DNA from: Oscillatoriales cyanobacterium CG2_30_40_61
GTDB taxonomy: Bacteria; Cyanobacteriota; Cyanobacteriia; Cyanobacteriales; Microcoleaceae
Length of the DNA stretch: 64,000 nucleotides
Assembly: GCA_001873365.1 (NCBI GenBank)
Contig: MNYZ01000087.1
Location: 1-64,000 of the forward strand
Direction: 5' to 3'
In this document: piece after piece, positions 17,840 to 27,862 of the stretch
Layout: each line of letters starts with the position of its first letter
Numbering within the stretch: position 1 is the first letter of the stretch
The notes under the pieces: generated by a model
What the model saw: only the letters and a program-made list of their open reading frames with translations
What the model was told of the DNA's origin: nothing
Database searches by the model: none
Program-made: the position numbers and the translations under genes

Positions 17840-18469
17840 ATGCTAGATTACCTGCGAAATGGTGACGATATTTATAGAAAATCCTTTGCGATGATTCGCG
17901 CTGAAACTCCCTTAGAAAATCTATCCCAGGATTTAGCTCATGTGGCAGTGCGTTTAATTCATGCCTGTGGCATGACCGATATTGTTCAGGATTTAGAAGC
18001 CTCATCCGATGCGGTAAAAATCGGACGGGATGCCCTTATAAATGGTGCTAAAATTCTTTGTGATTCTCAGATGGTTGCTAATGGGATTACCCGCAAGAGA
18101 TTACCTCAAAATAACTCAATTATTTGTACCCTGAATCATCCAGAAGTTACCGAAATAGCCCAGCGAATTAATAATACTAGATCGGCCGCAGCTTTGGAAT
18201 TATGGAAACCGGATTTAGCCGGGGCTGTAGTTGCCATTGGCAATGCCCCCACTGCCCTATTTTACTTACTGGAATTACTGGATTTGGGAATAGCAAAACC
18301 CGCCCTAATTTTAGGTTTTCCCGTGGGGTTTGTGGGGGCAGAAGAATCAAAAGCCGAATTAGCAGCAAATAGTCGCGGTGTTCCCTTTATCACCCTACAC
18401 GGTCGGCGGGGGGGAAGTGCGATCGCCGCCGCAGCAGTCAACGCCTTAGCAAAGGAAAACGAATTATGA
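17840..18469 (+). CDS. cobH: Precorrin-8X methylmutase
   Basis: 209 residues, normal length. It moves the methyl group from C11 to C12, giving hydrogenobyrinic (or cobyrinic) acid. The catalytic histidine is in RLIHACGMTD, followed by GRDALINGAKILCDSQMV and the C-terminal GFPVGFVGAEESK, all family hallmarks. It overlaps cobI by four bases (ATGA). The upstream MITE separates it from cobG; transcription from the riboswitch promoter must pass through that element. Confidence 0.96.
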   Translation: MLDYLRNGDDIYRKSFAMIRAETPLENLSQDLAHVAVRLIHACGMTDIVQDLEASSDAVKIGRDALINGAKILCDSQMVANGITRKRLPQNNSIICTLNHPEVTEIAQRINNTRSAAALELWKPDLAGAVVAIGNAPTALFYLLELLDLGIAKPALILGFPVGFVGAEESKAELAANSRGVPFITLHGRRGGSAIAAAAVNALAKENEL

Positions 18470-19170
18470 GCCCATTAGGACGACTTTATGGATTGGGTAT
18501 TGGCCCCGGAGATCCCGAATTACTCACCCTCAAAGCCCACCGCATCCTAACTACTGTCCCGGTAATTGCCTATCCGACCCTAGAAAATGGCAAGGTTTTG
18601 GCCAGGGCGATCGTGGCTGATTTTATTCGCCCCGATCAGATTGAAATTCCCATGCCCCTACCCTTCAGTGTGGAGCGCAGTTCCCAACCCTATTATGATA
18701 TCGCGGCCGACAAGATTGCCGAACAGTTGAGCCTGGGGCGAGATGTGGCGGTGCTTTGTGTGGGCGATCCGATGCTGTATGGCAGTTTTATGTATATCTT
18801 TAATCGCCTAGCGGGGCGGTTTGTGATTGAAGTTGTCCCCGGAATTTCTTCGGTGATGGCCAGCGCGGCTATGTTGGGCGTGCCGATCACCTATCGAAAT
18901 GATGTTTTTAGCATTATGCCTGGGACATTGGAGGCGGAAATATTGCGCGATCGCCTTTCCCAAGTTGACGCGGCGGCTGTTATTAAATTAGGCCGACATT
19001 TTGCTAAAGTTCGGGATATTTTGCAGGAATTAGGGTTATTAAATCGCGCCCTTTATATCGAAAGAGCCACTTTACCAAATCAAAAAATTATTCCGATTAC
19101 GGAAGTTGATCCCGAAACCGTCACCTATTGGTCATTAATTTTAGTTCCGAGTACCACCCAACCCCAATGA
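18466..19170 (+). CDS. cobI: Precorrin-2 C20-methyltransferase
   Basis: 234 residues. A class III SAM-dependent methyltransferase: GLGIGPGDPELLTLKA at the N-terminus, VLCVGDPMLYG and VVPGISSVMASAA in the middle. It methylates C20 of precorrin-2 (or its cobalt form), the first committed step toward cobalamin. It overlaps cobH at the start and cobJ at the end, each by four bases, so the three are tightly coupled. Confidence 0.96.
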   Translation: MSPLGRLYGLGIGPGDPELLTLKAHRILTTVPVIAYPTLENGKVLARAIVADFIRPDQIEIPMPLPFSVERSSQPYYDIAADKIAEQLSLGRDVAVLCVGDPMLYGSFMYIFNRLAGRFVIEVVPGISSVMASAAMLGVPITYRNDVFSIMPGTLEAEILRDRLSQVDAAAVIKLGRHFAKVRDILQELGLLNRALYIERATLPNQKIIPITEVDPETVTYWSLILVPSTTQPQ

Positions 19171-20642
19171 AACCACCCGCTATTATTATTCTAACAGAAA
19201 CCAGTATAAAAGTTGCTCGGCAAATTCAAGAGGGCATCAATTCAGCGATGATTTATGGTTTAATTAATCGTACCCAATCGGCGGATTTAAGCTATACTAA
19301 TTTTGGGGAAACGGTGCGAGAATTATTCCAAACCGGAACACCAATTATCGGGGTTTGTGCGGCGGGAATTTTGATTCGGACAATTGCGCCTTTATTAATT
19401 AATAAAAATACCGAACCTGCGGTTTTAGCGATCGCTGAAGATGGCAGTGCTGTTGTGCCTTTATTGGGAGGTTTACAAGGAGTTAATGATTTAGCTCGTA
19501 AAATTGCCTCCGCCCTGCAAATTTCCCCGGCAATTACTACCAGTGGCGAGATTAGATTTAAAACTACGTTATTATCTCCTCCGGTGGGTTATCAATTAGT
19601 TAATCCCGATCATGCTAAAACTTTTATTGCCGATTTATTAGCGGGGGAAACAGTAAAATTAATCGGTAAAGCCGACTGGTTAGAAAACAGTCAGTTACCC
19701 TTTACAACTGATGGAAAATTAACTATTGACATTCGAGATCATAATAGTTTAGAATTAGCAAAACCCAGTTTAAATTGTTTGGTTTATCTCTTGGATAATG
19801 GCAACTCAACGGAGGATCAAAAGGATTTATACCCCACTATCCTAGGGGAAGAAAACCCGATTTCCCCGCCAGAAACCGGGCTAAATCCGGGCAAATTAGC
19901 GATTGTGGGGACGGGGCCAGGTGCAGCCCGTTGGATGTCTCCAGAGGTGCGAGAGGTGCTGGAAACCGCCACGGATTGGGTGGGTTATAAAACCTATTTA
20001 GATTTGGTAGAATCCCTGCGGAAACCGGAAATTATTCGCCATGAATCGGATAATCGGGTGGAATTAGATCGGGCGGAAACGGCCTTAGATTTAGCGGCTG
20101 GGGGGCGGTCAGTGGTGGTTGTTTCTTCCGGTGATCCGGGGATTTATGCCATGGCGGCGGCGGTGTTTGAGGTATTAGAAAAAAAGGCAAAACCGGAATG
20201 GGAAAACCTGGATATTCAGGTATGTCCTGGGATTTCAGCGATGCAAGCGGCGGCTGCGAGTGTGGGAGCACCCTTGGGACATGATTTTTGTGTGATTTCC
20301 TTATCTGATATTCTCAAATCCTGGGAAACCATTGCTAGACGGATTGAGTTAGCAGCAGAAGCGGATTTAGCGATCGCATTTTATAACCCGGTTTCTCAGG
20401 ATCGGACTTGGCAATTGTTGAAGGCAAAAGAGATTTTATTAAAGTGGCGATCGCCCCAAACCCCTATTATTTTAGCCCGTAATTTAGGAAGAAAAGGGCA
20501 AACCGTGACGATTAAATTCCTAGAGCAATTAACTATTGAAGATGCGGATATGCGCACAGTAATTTTAATCGGATCAAGTAAAACTCGGATGATTCAGCAA
20601 GGAGAGAAAAAGCCATGGGTTTATACTCCACGTCACCAGTAA
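19167..20642 (+). CDS. cobJ: Precorrin-3B C17-methyltransferase with N-terminal CbiG domain
   Basis: About 491 residues from the ATG at 19167, which overlaps the cobI stop. Residues 1-220 are CbiG-like (AAGILIRTIAPLL; AEDGSAVVPLLGGLQGVN; TTSGE), the domain that opens the delta-lactone in the anaerobic route. Residues about 240-490 are CobJ/CbiH: VGTGPGAARWMSPEVREVL, VVVVSSGDPGIYAMA, VCPGISAMQAAAA, FYNPVSQDRTWQL. CobJ methylates C17 with ring contraction. The CbiG-CbiH/CobJ fusion is usual in cyanobacteria. Its presence together with CobG means lactone chemistry of both oxygen-dependent and oxygen-independent types is encoded in one operon. Confidence 0.95.
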   Translation: MKPPAIIILTETSIKVARQIQEGINSAMIYGLINRTQSADLSYTNFGETVRELFQTGTPIIGVCAAGILIRTIAPLLINKNTEPAVLAIAEDGSAVVPLLGGLQGVNDLARKIASALQISPAITTSGEIRFKTTLLSPPVGYQLVNPDHAKTFIADLLAGETVKLIGKADWLENSQLPFTTDGKLTIDIRDHNSLELAKPSLNCLVYLLDNGNSTEDQKDLYPTILGEENPISPPETGLNPGKLAIVGTGPGAARWMSPEVREVLETATDWVGYKTYLDLVESLRKPEIIRHESDNRVELDRAETALDLAAGGRSVVVVSSGDPGIYAMAAAVFEVLEKKAKPEWENLDIQVCPGISAMQAAAASVGAPLGHDFCVISLSDILKSWETIARRIELAAEADLAIAFYNPVSQDRTWQLLKAKEILLKWRSPQTPIILARNLGRKGQTVTIKFLEQLTIEDADMRTVILIGSSKTRMIQQGEKKPWVYTPRHQ

Positions 20643-20957
20643 TCAATCCGATCGCTCTTTTCTTTTACCTCCGCAAAAAGCGATCGCTCCTCAATTATTA
20701 GAAAATCAACCTATAATTTTTTCCATCGTCTTTAGTTCTAATTCATATTACTATAATATGATAAACTATCACTTTTAAATTAACAAAAATTTACAATAAT
20801 TTGTGACAATTTTTTTGCTAATTAAGAGGGCAGGTTGATCAAGGTTGTTTCTAACTAACAATATTCTGAAATCACCCGCCCTTACCCCTGATTTAATAGT
20901 TGTAAAAAAAGGTGCGAAACTTAATGTTAACACACCCTCAACAGGATTTTCAAAATA
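20643..20957. other. Intergenic region between cobJ and fcl (convergent)
   Basis: No gene is supported. It contains a HIP1 octamer near 20679, an AT-rich stretch, and at about 20826-20884 a hairpin-forming repeat (GGGCAGGTTG ... CACCCGCCC) of the same family as those after acs and clpX. The hairpin may end transcription from both sides. Confidence 0.55.
20826..20884. repeat. Dispersed hairpin repeat after cobJ
   Basis: GGGCAGGT and ACCCGCCC can pair with one mismatch around a loop of about 40 bases containing CTAACTAACA. Related in arms and loop to the repeats at 10490-10552 and 29412-29462. Confidence 0.5.
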
Positions 20958-21902
20958 TTATTCCCCGTGTTGACGATACCACTCAATGGTATTTTTCAAC
21001 CCTTCCTTAAAGCCAACTTCTGCCATAAAACCAAACTTTTCTTTAGCTCTAGTTGTATCCAAACAACGGCGAGGTTGACCATTAGGTTTATCAGTTTCCC
21101 AGACAATTTCCCCCTGAAATTCCATTAATTCACAAATCGTTTCTACTAAGTCTTTAATTGTGACTTCGTGATTTGTGCCTAAATTCACCGGGTCGGGTTC
21201 ATTGTATAATTGAGTTGCCATCACAATTCCCCGGGCTGCATCCGTTGAATACAGAAACTCCCGGGTAGGACTACCATCTCCCCAAACCGGAAGGGTCTTG
21301 TCTCCCCGTTTTTGAGCTTCATAAACCTTTCTAACTAATGCCGGAATTACATGGGAACTTTTCGGATCAAAATTATCTTCTGGGCCGTATAAATTCACGG
21401 GTAATAGATAGATACCATTAAAATTATACTGTTGACGATAGGATTGTAATTGCACCAATAAGGCTTTTTTAGCAATTCCATAAGGTGCGTTAGTTTCTTC
21501 GGGATAACCTTCCCAAAGATTGTCTTCTTGGAAAGGAACTGGGGTAAACTTAGGATAGGCGCAAATTGTCCCTATGCAGACAAACTTTTCCACCCCCGCA
21601 CGATAGGCACTCTCAATTAATTGAGTTCCCATGATTAAGTTATCATAGAAAAGTTCGGCGGGTTTGACTAAATTCAAGCCAATTCCACCCACATGGGCTG
21701 CTAAATGAATGATAATATCCTGACCCTGAACAACTTTTTGGCAAGCTTCCAAGGTACAAAGATTATACTCCTGAGAACGAGGAATCATAATCTTATTAGG
21801 ATCAGCGCCGGACTGGAGTAGTTGAGCGACCACTTGACGCCCTAAAAAACCTGCCCCTCCTGTTACTAAAATCCGTTTATTTGTCAGATCTAAGGAACTC
21901 AT
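20958..21902 (-). CDS. fcl: GDP-L-fucose synthase
   Basis: 314 residues, normal length. It epimerises and reduces GDP-4-keto-6-deoxymannose to GDP-L-fucose with NADPH. Landmarks: Rossmann motif [28 protein letters not shown], catalytic Y-x3-K in APYGIAKK, and YGPEDNFDP. It follows gmd by 26 bases on the same strand, so both steps from GDP-mannose are co-expressed for surface polysaccharide. Confidence 0.95.
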   Translation of the reverse strand: MSSLDLTNKRILVTGGAGFLGRQVVAQLLQSGADPNKIMIPRSQEYNLCTLEACQKVVQGQDIIIHLAAHVGGIGLNLVKPAELFYDNLIMGTQLIESAYRAGVEKFVCIGTICAYPKFTPVPFQEDNLWEGYPEETNAPYGIAKKALLVQLQSYRQQYNFNGIYLLPVNLYGPEDNFDPKSSHVIPALVRKVYEAQKRGDKTLPVWGDGSPTREFLYSTDAARGIVMATQLYNEPDPVNLGTNHEVTIKDLVETICELMEFQGEIVWETDKPNGQPRRCLDTTRAKEKFGFMAEVGFKEGLKNTIEWYRQHGE

Positions 21903-21928
21903 AAATTTAGCCTCTATTGTATCAGTAA

Positions 21929-22957
21929 TTAATCAAATTGATGGGTTGCTTCTTGAGTTTCTTCTAAGGCTTTAAGATCGGAATCTACCATTAATTTAAC
22001 CAATCCTTCAAAAGTAATACTGGGTTCCCAGCCTAATTTTTCTTTGGCTTTACCCGCATCTCCAATTAAAATATCTACTTCCGCCGGACGCAGATAACGC
22101 TGATCAAATTTGACGTAATTTTGCCAATCTAAATTAACATGACCAAAGGCAATATCTAGGAATTCTCGAATTGAATGGGTTTGGTTGGTAGCGACCACAT
22201 AATCATCCGGTTCAGAATGTTGGAGCATCAACCACATAGCTCGAACATAATCTTTAGCATAGCCCCAATCCCGTTTGGAGTCGAGATTTCCTAAATAGAT
22301 TTCCTTTTGTTTTCCTTTGACAATTCGAGCCACCGCCCGGGTAATTTTCCGGGTAACAAAAGTCGGGCCACGACGGGGACTTTCATGGTTAAATAAAATC
22401 CCATTAGAGGCAAATAAACCGTAGGATTCTCGATAGTTTACGGTTTGCCAATGTCCGTAAACCTTAGCACAGGCGTAGGGACTGCGAGGATAAAAAGGTG
22501 TGGTTTCTTTTTGGGGAATTTCTAACACTTTCCCGAACATTTCCGAGGAACCCGCTTGATAAAATCGGACTTCAATTCCGGTACGTTGCTGATAGTCTCG
22601 AATTGCTTCTAATAAACGTAATACCCCCATACCAACGGTATCAACCGTATATTCTGGGGAGTCAAAACTGACTCTAACATGAGATTGAGCACCCAGATTA
22701 TAAATTTCTACGGGTTTAACTTCTTCGATAATCCGCCGTAAAGTTGTACCATCGGTTAAATCTCCATAGTGTAGAAATAACCGAGCATCAGGGTTGTGAG
22801 AATCTTTATAAATATGGTCGATGCGATCGGTATTGAAACTAGAACAACGGCGGATAATCCCATGCACCTCATAGTCTTTTTCTAGTAACAATTCACTTAA
22901 GTATGAGCCATCTTGACCCGTGATTCCAGTAATTAATGCCCGTTTCCGTTCTGTCAT
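21929..22957 (-). CDS. gmd: GDP-mannose 4,6-dehydratase
   Basis: 342 residues. Converts GDP-D-mannose to GDP-4-keto-6-deoxy-D-mannose. Landmarks: [17 protein letters not shown] at the N-terminus, [10 protein letters not shown], catalytic Y-x3-K in [12 protein letters not shown], and [17 protein letters not shown], which is diagnostic of Gmd. First gene of a two-gene unit with fcl. Confidence 0.96.
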   Translation of the reverse strand: MTERKRALITGITGQDGSYLSELLLEKDYEVHGIIRRCSSFNTDRIDHIYKDSHNPDARLFLHYGDLTDGTTLRRIIEEVKPVEIYNLGAQSHVRVSFDSPEYTVDTVGMGVLRLLEAIRDYQQRTGIEVRFYQAGSSEMFGKVLEIPQKETTPFYPRSPYACAKVYGHWQTVNYRESYGLFASNGILFNHESPRRGPTFVTRKITRAVARIVKGKQKEIYLGNLDSKRDWGYAKDYVRAMWLMLQHSEPDDYVVATNQTHSIREFLDIAFGHVNLDWQNYVKFDQRYLRPAEVDILIGDAGKAKEKLGWEPSITFEGLVKLMVDSDLKALEETQEATHQFD

Positions 22958-23310
22958 TTAAATGATTCCTTAGAGTTTTGTAGGTTAATATTCCCTAGTT
23001 AATTATATAATAACTAATCACCGGAAGTGTGTTGATTATGCACCCTAGAATAGATTCAGTGATTTAGTCGTTAAAGTCTTGCTTGACCTTTGAGTGTTAC
23101 AGCCGTAGCTACACCCAAATTAACCTGAGATTAGGTTTAATTCAATGGTAGACTCAATTCCTACTTCTATCCGTTTAATTTATAAACCGGAGATCTAAAC
23201 CTAACTTCAGTATTTAATTCTACCTCGATTATACTCAAAATAAAACCCCTGAACCCATCGATGAAAGAGTTAAGGGGAAATAGAATTATCTATGTATTTT
23301 TCTGTTTGAA
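22958..23310. other. Intergenic region upstream of gmd
   Basis: 353 bases with no supported gene. It holds the gmd promoter region (AT-rich near 22985-23020) and, at its far end, the terminator of the upstream sugar transferase gene. No RNA gene or repeat of known type was seen. Confidence 0.5.
23245..23277 (-). terminator. Rho-independent terminator after the sugar transferase gene
   Basis: On the minus strand CCCCTTAAC and GTTCAGGGG pair (one mismatch) around a 13-base loop, followed by TTTTATTTT. It lies about 35 bases past the sugar transferase stop codon. Confidence 0.7.
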
Positions 23311-24045
23311 CTAATAAGCTCCATTATTTTTAGGAAAAATCACAACCCCAATAGTTTTGATGACAATTCCCAAGTCTGTCCAAAAATTCTGGAAAGTGAC
23401 ATAGTATAAATCCATCTGAACTCGACGGGGATAGGGAATATCATTGCGTCCCGAAACTTGCCAAAGTCCAGTGATTCCAGGTTTAATAGTTAGGATTTTA
23501 TCCATGTGACGACCATATTTGTGTAGTTCTTCCACCACTAAAGGTCGGGGGCCGACTACACTCATGTCTCCTATTAAAACATTCCAAAATTGGGGGAATT
23601 CATCTAAACTTGTCACCCGCAGAAATCGGCCTATCCAAGTAATTCTAGGATCATGTTTGAGTTTGAAATTGTTCTGAAATTCCTCTCGTAAATGGGGAGA
23701 AGTTTCCATAATTTGCGTTAACATTTCATCGGCATTACTCACCATGGTTCTGAATTTAATGCAGCCGAATAACTGGCGGTTTTTTCCGACTCGTTCCTGT
23801 ACATAAAAAACCGACCCTGGAGAGCTTAAGGCAATCAGCAGAGCCAAAATTAAATAAACCGGAGCGAATAAAATCAGAACAAACACAGAGAAGACAATAT
23901 CAAATAATCGCTTCCAAAATTCCTCATCTACACGCTGTAGAGAGAGGCGTTCAGGTATCGCTCGATCGGCCAAGGGCAAAACCCCTCGCCTTGTGAACCC
24001 ACGCCGAAGTCCCTTACCAAAGATGAGTTGGCTATTGGCTGTCAT
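23311..24045 (-). CDS. Polyprenyl-phosphate sugar-1-phosphate transferase (exopolysaccharide priming)
   Basis: 244 residues. Bacterial sugar transferase family (PF02397 type): one membrane helix at about 48-72, then FYVQERVGKN, GCIKFRTMVSNADE, and near the C-terminus SVVGPRPLVVEEL, PGITGLWQVSGRND and MDLYYV. It attaches the first sugar phosphate to the lipid carrier for exopolysaccharide or O-chain assembly. It lacks the long N-terminal multi-helix domain of WbaP/WcaJ, so it is the short form. The start follows a strong AAGGAG site. Confidence 0.93.
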   Translation of the reverse strand: MTANSQLIFGKGLRRGFTRRGVLPLADRAIPERLSLQRVDEEFWKRLFDIVFSVFVLILFAPVYLILALLIALSSPGSVFYVQERVGKNRQLFGCIKFRTMVSNADEMLTQIMETSPHLREEFQNNFKLKHDPRITWIGRFLRVTSLDEFPQFWNVLIGDMSVVGPRPLVVEELHKYGRHMDKILTIKPGITGLWQVSGRNDIPYPRRVQMDLYYVTFQNFWTDLGIVIKTIGVVIFPKNNGAY

Positions 24046-24046
24046 C

Positions 24047-24283
24047 TTACTCCTTCAATTCACACCACACACAGTCCTGATCATAAAGCCTCAAGACACC
24101 CAATAGGTAATTCGGCTTTAGTTCGTCAAAATTCGGATAGAAAAGCGTTCTAGTTAAGACGGGAAAACTCAAGTACCGCAAGGGGAAACAGCTAAATTTG
24201 TTACCCACAAATCTAAGTATTCTTGGATTTTCAACTATATCTAATCGGGAACGGATTTTCAGAAGTCCGAAATTAATTGGCAT
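24047..24283 (-). CDS. Unrecognised 78-residue ORF fitted between two glycan genes
   Basis: A 78-codon frame fills the whole gap between the GT4 gene and the sugar transferase gene: its ATG lies one base after the GT4 stop and its stop one base before the sugar transferase ATG. There are no intervening stops although the sequence is AT-rich. The product is basic and aromatic-rich (SCFPLRYLSFPVLTRTLFYP), with no motif I know and no signal peptide. The AAGGAG of the next gene is inside its last codons. It may be a real small protein or a remnant; evidence is positional only. Confidence 0.4.
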   Translation of the reverse strand: MPINFGLLKIRSRLDIVENPRILRFVGNKFSCFPLRYLSFPVLTRTLFYPNFDELKPNYLLGVLRLYDQDCVWCELKE

Positions 24284-24284
24284 T

Positions 24285-25442
24285 TTAGCTGATATTGCCC
24301 GATTGAAACTGTTGCCAGCAATGCTCTACGAATCCCAAGTAATGTTCTTGGAATTGTTTCGGGCTAAATTGGGTCGCATTTAATCGAGCCATCTCGGGGT
24401 TGAACTTGTCCTGGGACTGCTCAAAGGCTTCTACGGTCTCCACTAAAGCCTCCTCAGTTTGGGCTGGAAATAATAATCCCGTTGCCGAATCTGGATATTG
24501 TCGCAGATCGCGCACCGTTTCCAAAGCACCTCCGGCCCCGTAAGCAATTACCGGAGTCCCACAGGCTTGAGCTTCGACTAGGGCGATACCAAAATCTTCA
24601 CAAGAGGCATAGACAAAGGCTTTAGCATCGCGCATATACTGGTCTACTACGTGATTGGGTTGCCACCCTAACACCTGAATATTCGGTTTTGCCATCTGCT
24701 CAATAGCATTCAATTCGGCCCCCGTCCCAATTACAATTAACGGGTATCCTAGGCGGTTAAAGGCTTGGACAATCAAGGCGATTTTTTTATAACTAACCAA
24801 ACGACAAACCGTTAAGTAAAAATCCTGTTTTTGCGGTTGAAACTGAAAGCGTTCCACCTGTACCGGGGGATAAATCACCGTAGCCGGACGTCGATAACAG
24901 CGCCAAATTCGTCGGGCTGTATGTTTGGAATTCGCCATGAAATAATCTACCCGGTTCGCCGAGATCACATCCCACTGGCGCAAACGATGCAACAGATAGC
25001 GGGTAAACACCCCTTGCAGCCCCTTTCCAGCCCAACTGCTGTTCAGGTAGTCAAAGGTTAAATCCCAGGCGTAGCGCATGGGTGTATGGCAGTAACAGAG
25101 GTGCAGTTGATGGGGACTGGTGATCACTCCTTTAGCCACCGCATGGGAGGAGGAGAGAATCACGTCATACCCTCGGACATCGAGTTGTTCAATCGCTAGG
25201 GGGAGCAAGGGCAGATATTTCTGTACCCCCTTCCGCGCCTGGGGGAAATGTTGCAGAAAGGTTGTACCGATGGAGCGTTGATACAAATAGCTTTCGGGGT
25301 TGGTAGATTCAAAATCAATTAGTGAGTAAACATCCGCCTGAATATGGTTGAGAATTTCTTGGACAACGAGTTCTGAACCTCCCGTCGCCAGGGGTGTTAG
25401 CCATTCATGAACCATTGCATAAGTTAACGACACAGCAAACAT
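24285..25442 (-). CDS. GT4-family glycosyltransferase
   Basis: About 385 residues from the ATG at 25442; an upstream TTG at 25460 is in frame. GT-B fold: N-terminal MVHEWLTPLATGGSELVV, a middle FYLTVCRLVSYKKIALIVQA, then GWQPNHVVDQY, and the EX7E-type donor site in ASCEDFGIALVEAQACGTPVIAYGAGG. It transfers a nucleotide-activated sugar, probably mannose or related, to a growing lipid-linked polysaccharide. It leads a short same-strand run with the 78-codon ORF and the priming transferase. Confidence 0.92.
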   Translation of the reverse strand: MFAVSLTYAMVHEWLTPLATGGSELVVQEILNHIQADVYSLIDFESTNPESYLYQRSIGTTFLQHFPQARKGVQKYLPLLPLAIEQLDVRGYDVILSSSHAVAKGVITSPHQLHLCYCHTPMRYAWDLTFDYLNSSWAGKGLQGVFTRYLLHRLRQWDVISANRVDYFMANSKHTARRIWRCYRRPATVIYPPVQVERFQFQPQKQDFYLTVCRLVSYKKIALIVQAFNRLGYPLIVIGTGAELNAIEQMAKPNIQVLGWQPNHVVDQYMRDAKAFVYASCEDFGIALVEAQACGTPVIAYGAGGALETVRDLRQYPDSATGLLFPAQTEEALVETVEAFEQSQDKFNPEMARLNATQFSPKQFQEHYLGFVEHCWQQFQSGNIS

Positions 25443-25861
25443 CCGTCCGGGAGACTGCAATAATTAATATCCCACAGCTTGGGAATTAGAGGAATATTTT
25501 GATTGTCTGTGCCTAAAGGTTGATCAAATTTTTGATTAAGCTAGAATGCCATCGAGTTTCTAAATAAAATCCTGTCTCTTTGCCCAAACCAGACTATCCT
25601 GTTCTACACTATGTTTGAATCGTCACAGTCATTCAGGGTGCAGGGAAAATGTCAGCGACGATAGGAATTGACTCCGGCTTCGTCCTCAAAGTCATGGGAG
25701 TCGCCAGAATCAGACTCGGACTTTTATCTAATATTAACCATAGGCTATTGGATTGATGCCGATTATTGATAGATGAGTCGATTTTCCCTTAGTTTGCTAT
25801 TGGCAAATTACCCGTTAATGGGTTTTTTATTAAACCTTTAGTTCAACCTTTAAACTCTTGA
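25443..25861. other. Divergent intergenic region upstream of GT4 and the PAS-GAF kinase
   Basis: 419 bases without a supported gene. Near 25810-25830 a short hairpin (ACCC, loop, GGGT) is followed by TTTTTTATT, which could end an unannotated short transcript upstream of the kinase, but the stem is only 4-5 bp. Nothing else of note. Confidence 0.4.
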
Positions 25862-27862
25862 ATGATGCTAGAAAAAAAACTTTCCCCAGAATCCTTTATG
25901 GGTCAAACCCATTCGATCTTTCCAGAAGTTGAAATCTGGAAAGATCCCACCGTTGATCTCAAAGTCTGGCCCGAAAAACAAAAACTTCTTTCTGCGGATA
26001 GTCCTGAACTCTTGATCCCACAACCAGAAATTTTTGAAGCGATCGCGGAAATTACACCGATTCCGATCATGATTAGCCGTTTATCCGATGGTTTAATCTT
26101 ATCCGCTAATTCTTTTTCCAGTCAGTTATTTAATTTCCCCCTGAATCAAATCAAAATTATCACAACTCTGGATTTTTATACTATTGCCTCAGATCGACAA
26201 AAATTAATTGATAAAATTATCACGGAAGGCTATGTTCACAACCATGAATTAGAAGTCAGAAAAACCGATAGAACTCCTTTTTGGGTGATGGGTTCCTTCC
26301 AAATTATCCCCTTTCAAGGAGAGCAAGCCATCCTTTCGATTTTCCATGATATTACGAAGCGAAAAAAAACCGAAGCCACCCTACAATTAAGTACAGAAAG
26401 ACTATATCGCCAAAATGTTGCCCTACGGGATTTAAGTCGAGAACAAACCCGCAATTATGATCATATCGATACAGCTATTCGTCAAATTACCGAAACCGCC
26501 GCTCATACTTTAGATGTTGACAGAGTGAGTGTTTGGCTCCATAGTGGCTTGGGTGATTCTGTGTCAGATCACGAGGGAGTCAATGATTTAAACCCAGCCT
26601 TTGGAGATGAAATTTGGGTAAAACAAAATGCTTTAGAATGGATTTGTTTAGACTTATATGAACGTCAAACCCATCACCATTTCCCCGAGGAATCAGCCAT
26701 CATTAATCATAATATTTCCCTGTTTTCAAATCCGTTTAATTTGAAAAAATTCTCATTTTATCCCCTAGATTTATTAACTAAATCTTTAGCTAAATCATCC
26801 CAAATAATTGACAATAATCTTAGCTCTTTTTTGAGTCACTGTTTAGATATACCTATTTGGTTAGATGGCAAAATTATTGGGTTTATTTGTGTTGAATATC
26901 CCATAAATCAACAGGACTGTAGCCTAGAAGATCGAATATTTATTGATTCCTTAGCGAATTTAGTTGCCTTAGCAATTGAACGATTTGAACGAATTAAAGC
27001 TGAAAAAGCCTTAGCTCAGGTCAAAAATGAGCTAGAAATTAGAGTTAAAAAACGCACAATAGAATTACAAGAAGCCGTCCAACAGTTACGAATAGAAATG
27101 ATAGAAAGGTTGAAAGTAGAAGGGGTTTTACAAACGGCTTTACATCAAGCTCAAGCCGCTTCCCAAGCTAAAAGTACCTTCTTAGCAAACATGAGTCATG
27201 AGTTACGCACACCTCTACACGCCATTATCGGCTTTAGCGATTTATTACTCGAAGAAGTAGTTGAGCAAAAACTTGATGATCTCTTACCCGATGTGGAAAA
27301 AATCCATCAGTCCGGCCACCATTTACTTACCTTAATTAATGACATTCTGGATTTATGTAAGGTTGAAGCTGGACAAATGCCTTTATCTTTAGAAACCTTT
27401 GAAGTGGCTAGTTTTGTTCATGATGTGGTGACTTCCTTACAACCCCTCGCCGATCAAAATCAAAACCTGGTACAAATTTGTTGTAAAAATAATTTGGATA
27501 TCATGGAGGGAGATATCAATAAAATTCGACAAATTCTTTATAATATAATCAGTAATGCCCTAAAATTTACCCATCAGGGCAAAGTCACCCTCAGTCTCAA
27601 GCGAGAACAAAATGAAGATTTAGACTGGATTTGTTTTGAAGTCACGGACACCGGAATTGGGATTTCTCGTGAACAGCAGAAAAATTTATTTCAAGCCTTT
27701 ACTCAAGTTGATAATTCTTTCAGTCGGGAGTATGGTGGCACGGGTTTAGGTTTAGCAATTACCCATCACTATTGCAAAATGCTGGGAGGACAAATCAGCG
27801 TTTCTAGCCAACTCGGAGTCGGTTCTAAATTTACAGTTTATCTCCCAACCGCCCCGATTTAA
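25862..27862 (+). CDS. PAS-GAF sensor histidine kinase
   Basis: 666 residues, no membrane helices, so cytosolic. Order: PAS domain (about 60-180, ending in ILSIFHDITKRKK), coiled coil, GAF domain (about 200-380) interrupted by a long insert, coiled coil, HisKA with phosphoacceptor H446 in NMSHELRTPLHAIIGFS, and HATPase with NALKFT, DTGIGI and GTGLGLA. No receiver domain is attached and no response regulator is adjacent, so it is an orphan kinase. The signal could be a small ligand or light/redox cue sensed by PAS or GAF; the GAF lacks an obvious bilin-binding cysteine motif. Confidence 0.92.
   Translation: MMLEKKLSPESFMGQTHSIFPEVEIWKDPTVDLKVWPEKQKLLSADSPELLIPQPEIFEAIAEITPIPIMISRLSDGLILSANSFSSQLFNFPLNQIKIITTLDFYTIASDRQKLIDKIITEGYVHNHELEVRKTDRTPFWVMGSFQIIPFQGEQAILSIFHDITKRKKTEATLQLSTERLYRQNVALRDLSREQTRNYDHIDTAIRQITETAAHTLDVDRVSVWLHSGLGDSVSDHEGVNDLNPAFGDEIWVKQNALEWICLDLYERQTHHHFPEESAIINHNISLFSNPFNLKKFSFYPLDLLTKSLAKSSQIIDNNLSSFLSHCLDIPIWLDGKIIGFICVEYPINQQDCSLEDRIFIDSLANLVALAIERFERIKAEKALAQVKNELEIRVKKRTIELQEAVQQLRIEMIERLKVEGVLQTALHQAQAASQAKSTFLANMSHELRTPLHAIIGFSDLLLEEVVEQKLDDLLPDVEKIHQSGHHLLTLINDILDLCKVEAGQMPLSLETFEVASFVHDVVTSLQPLADQNQNLVQICCKNNLDIMEGDINKIRQILYNIISNALKFTHQGKVTLSLKREQNEDLDWICFEVTDTGIGISREQQKNLFQAFTQVDNSFSREYGGTGLGLAITHHYCKMLGGQISVSSQLGVGSKFTVYLPTAPI

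Noticed and set aside
24198-24383. Plus-strand 61-codon frame across the GT4 end
   Set aside because: Overlaps the GT4 coding end and has no ribosome site; shadow frame.
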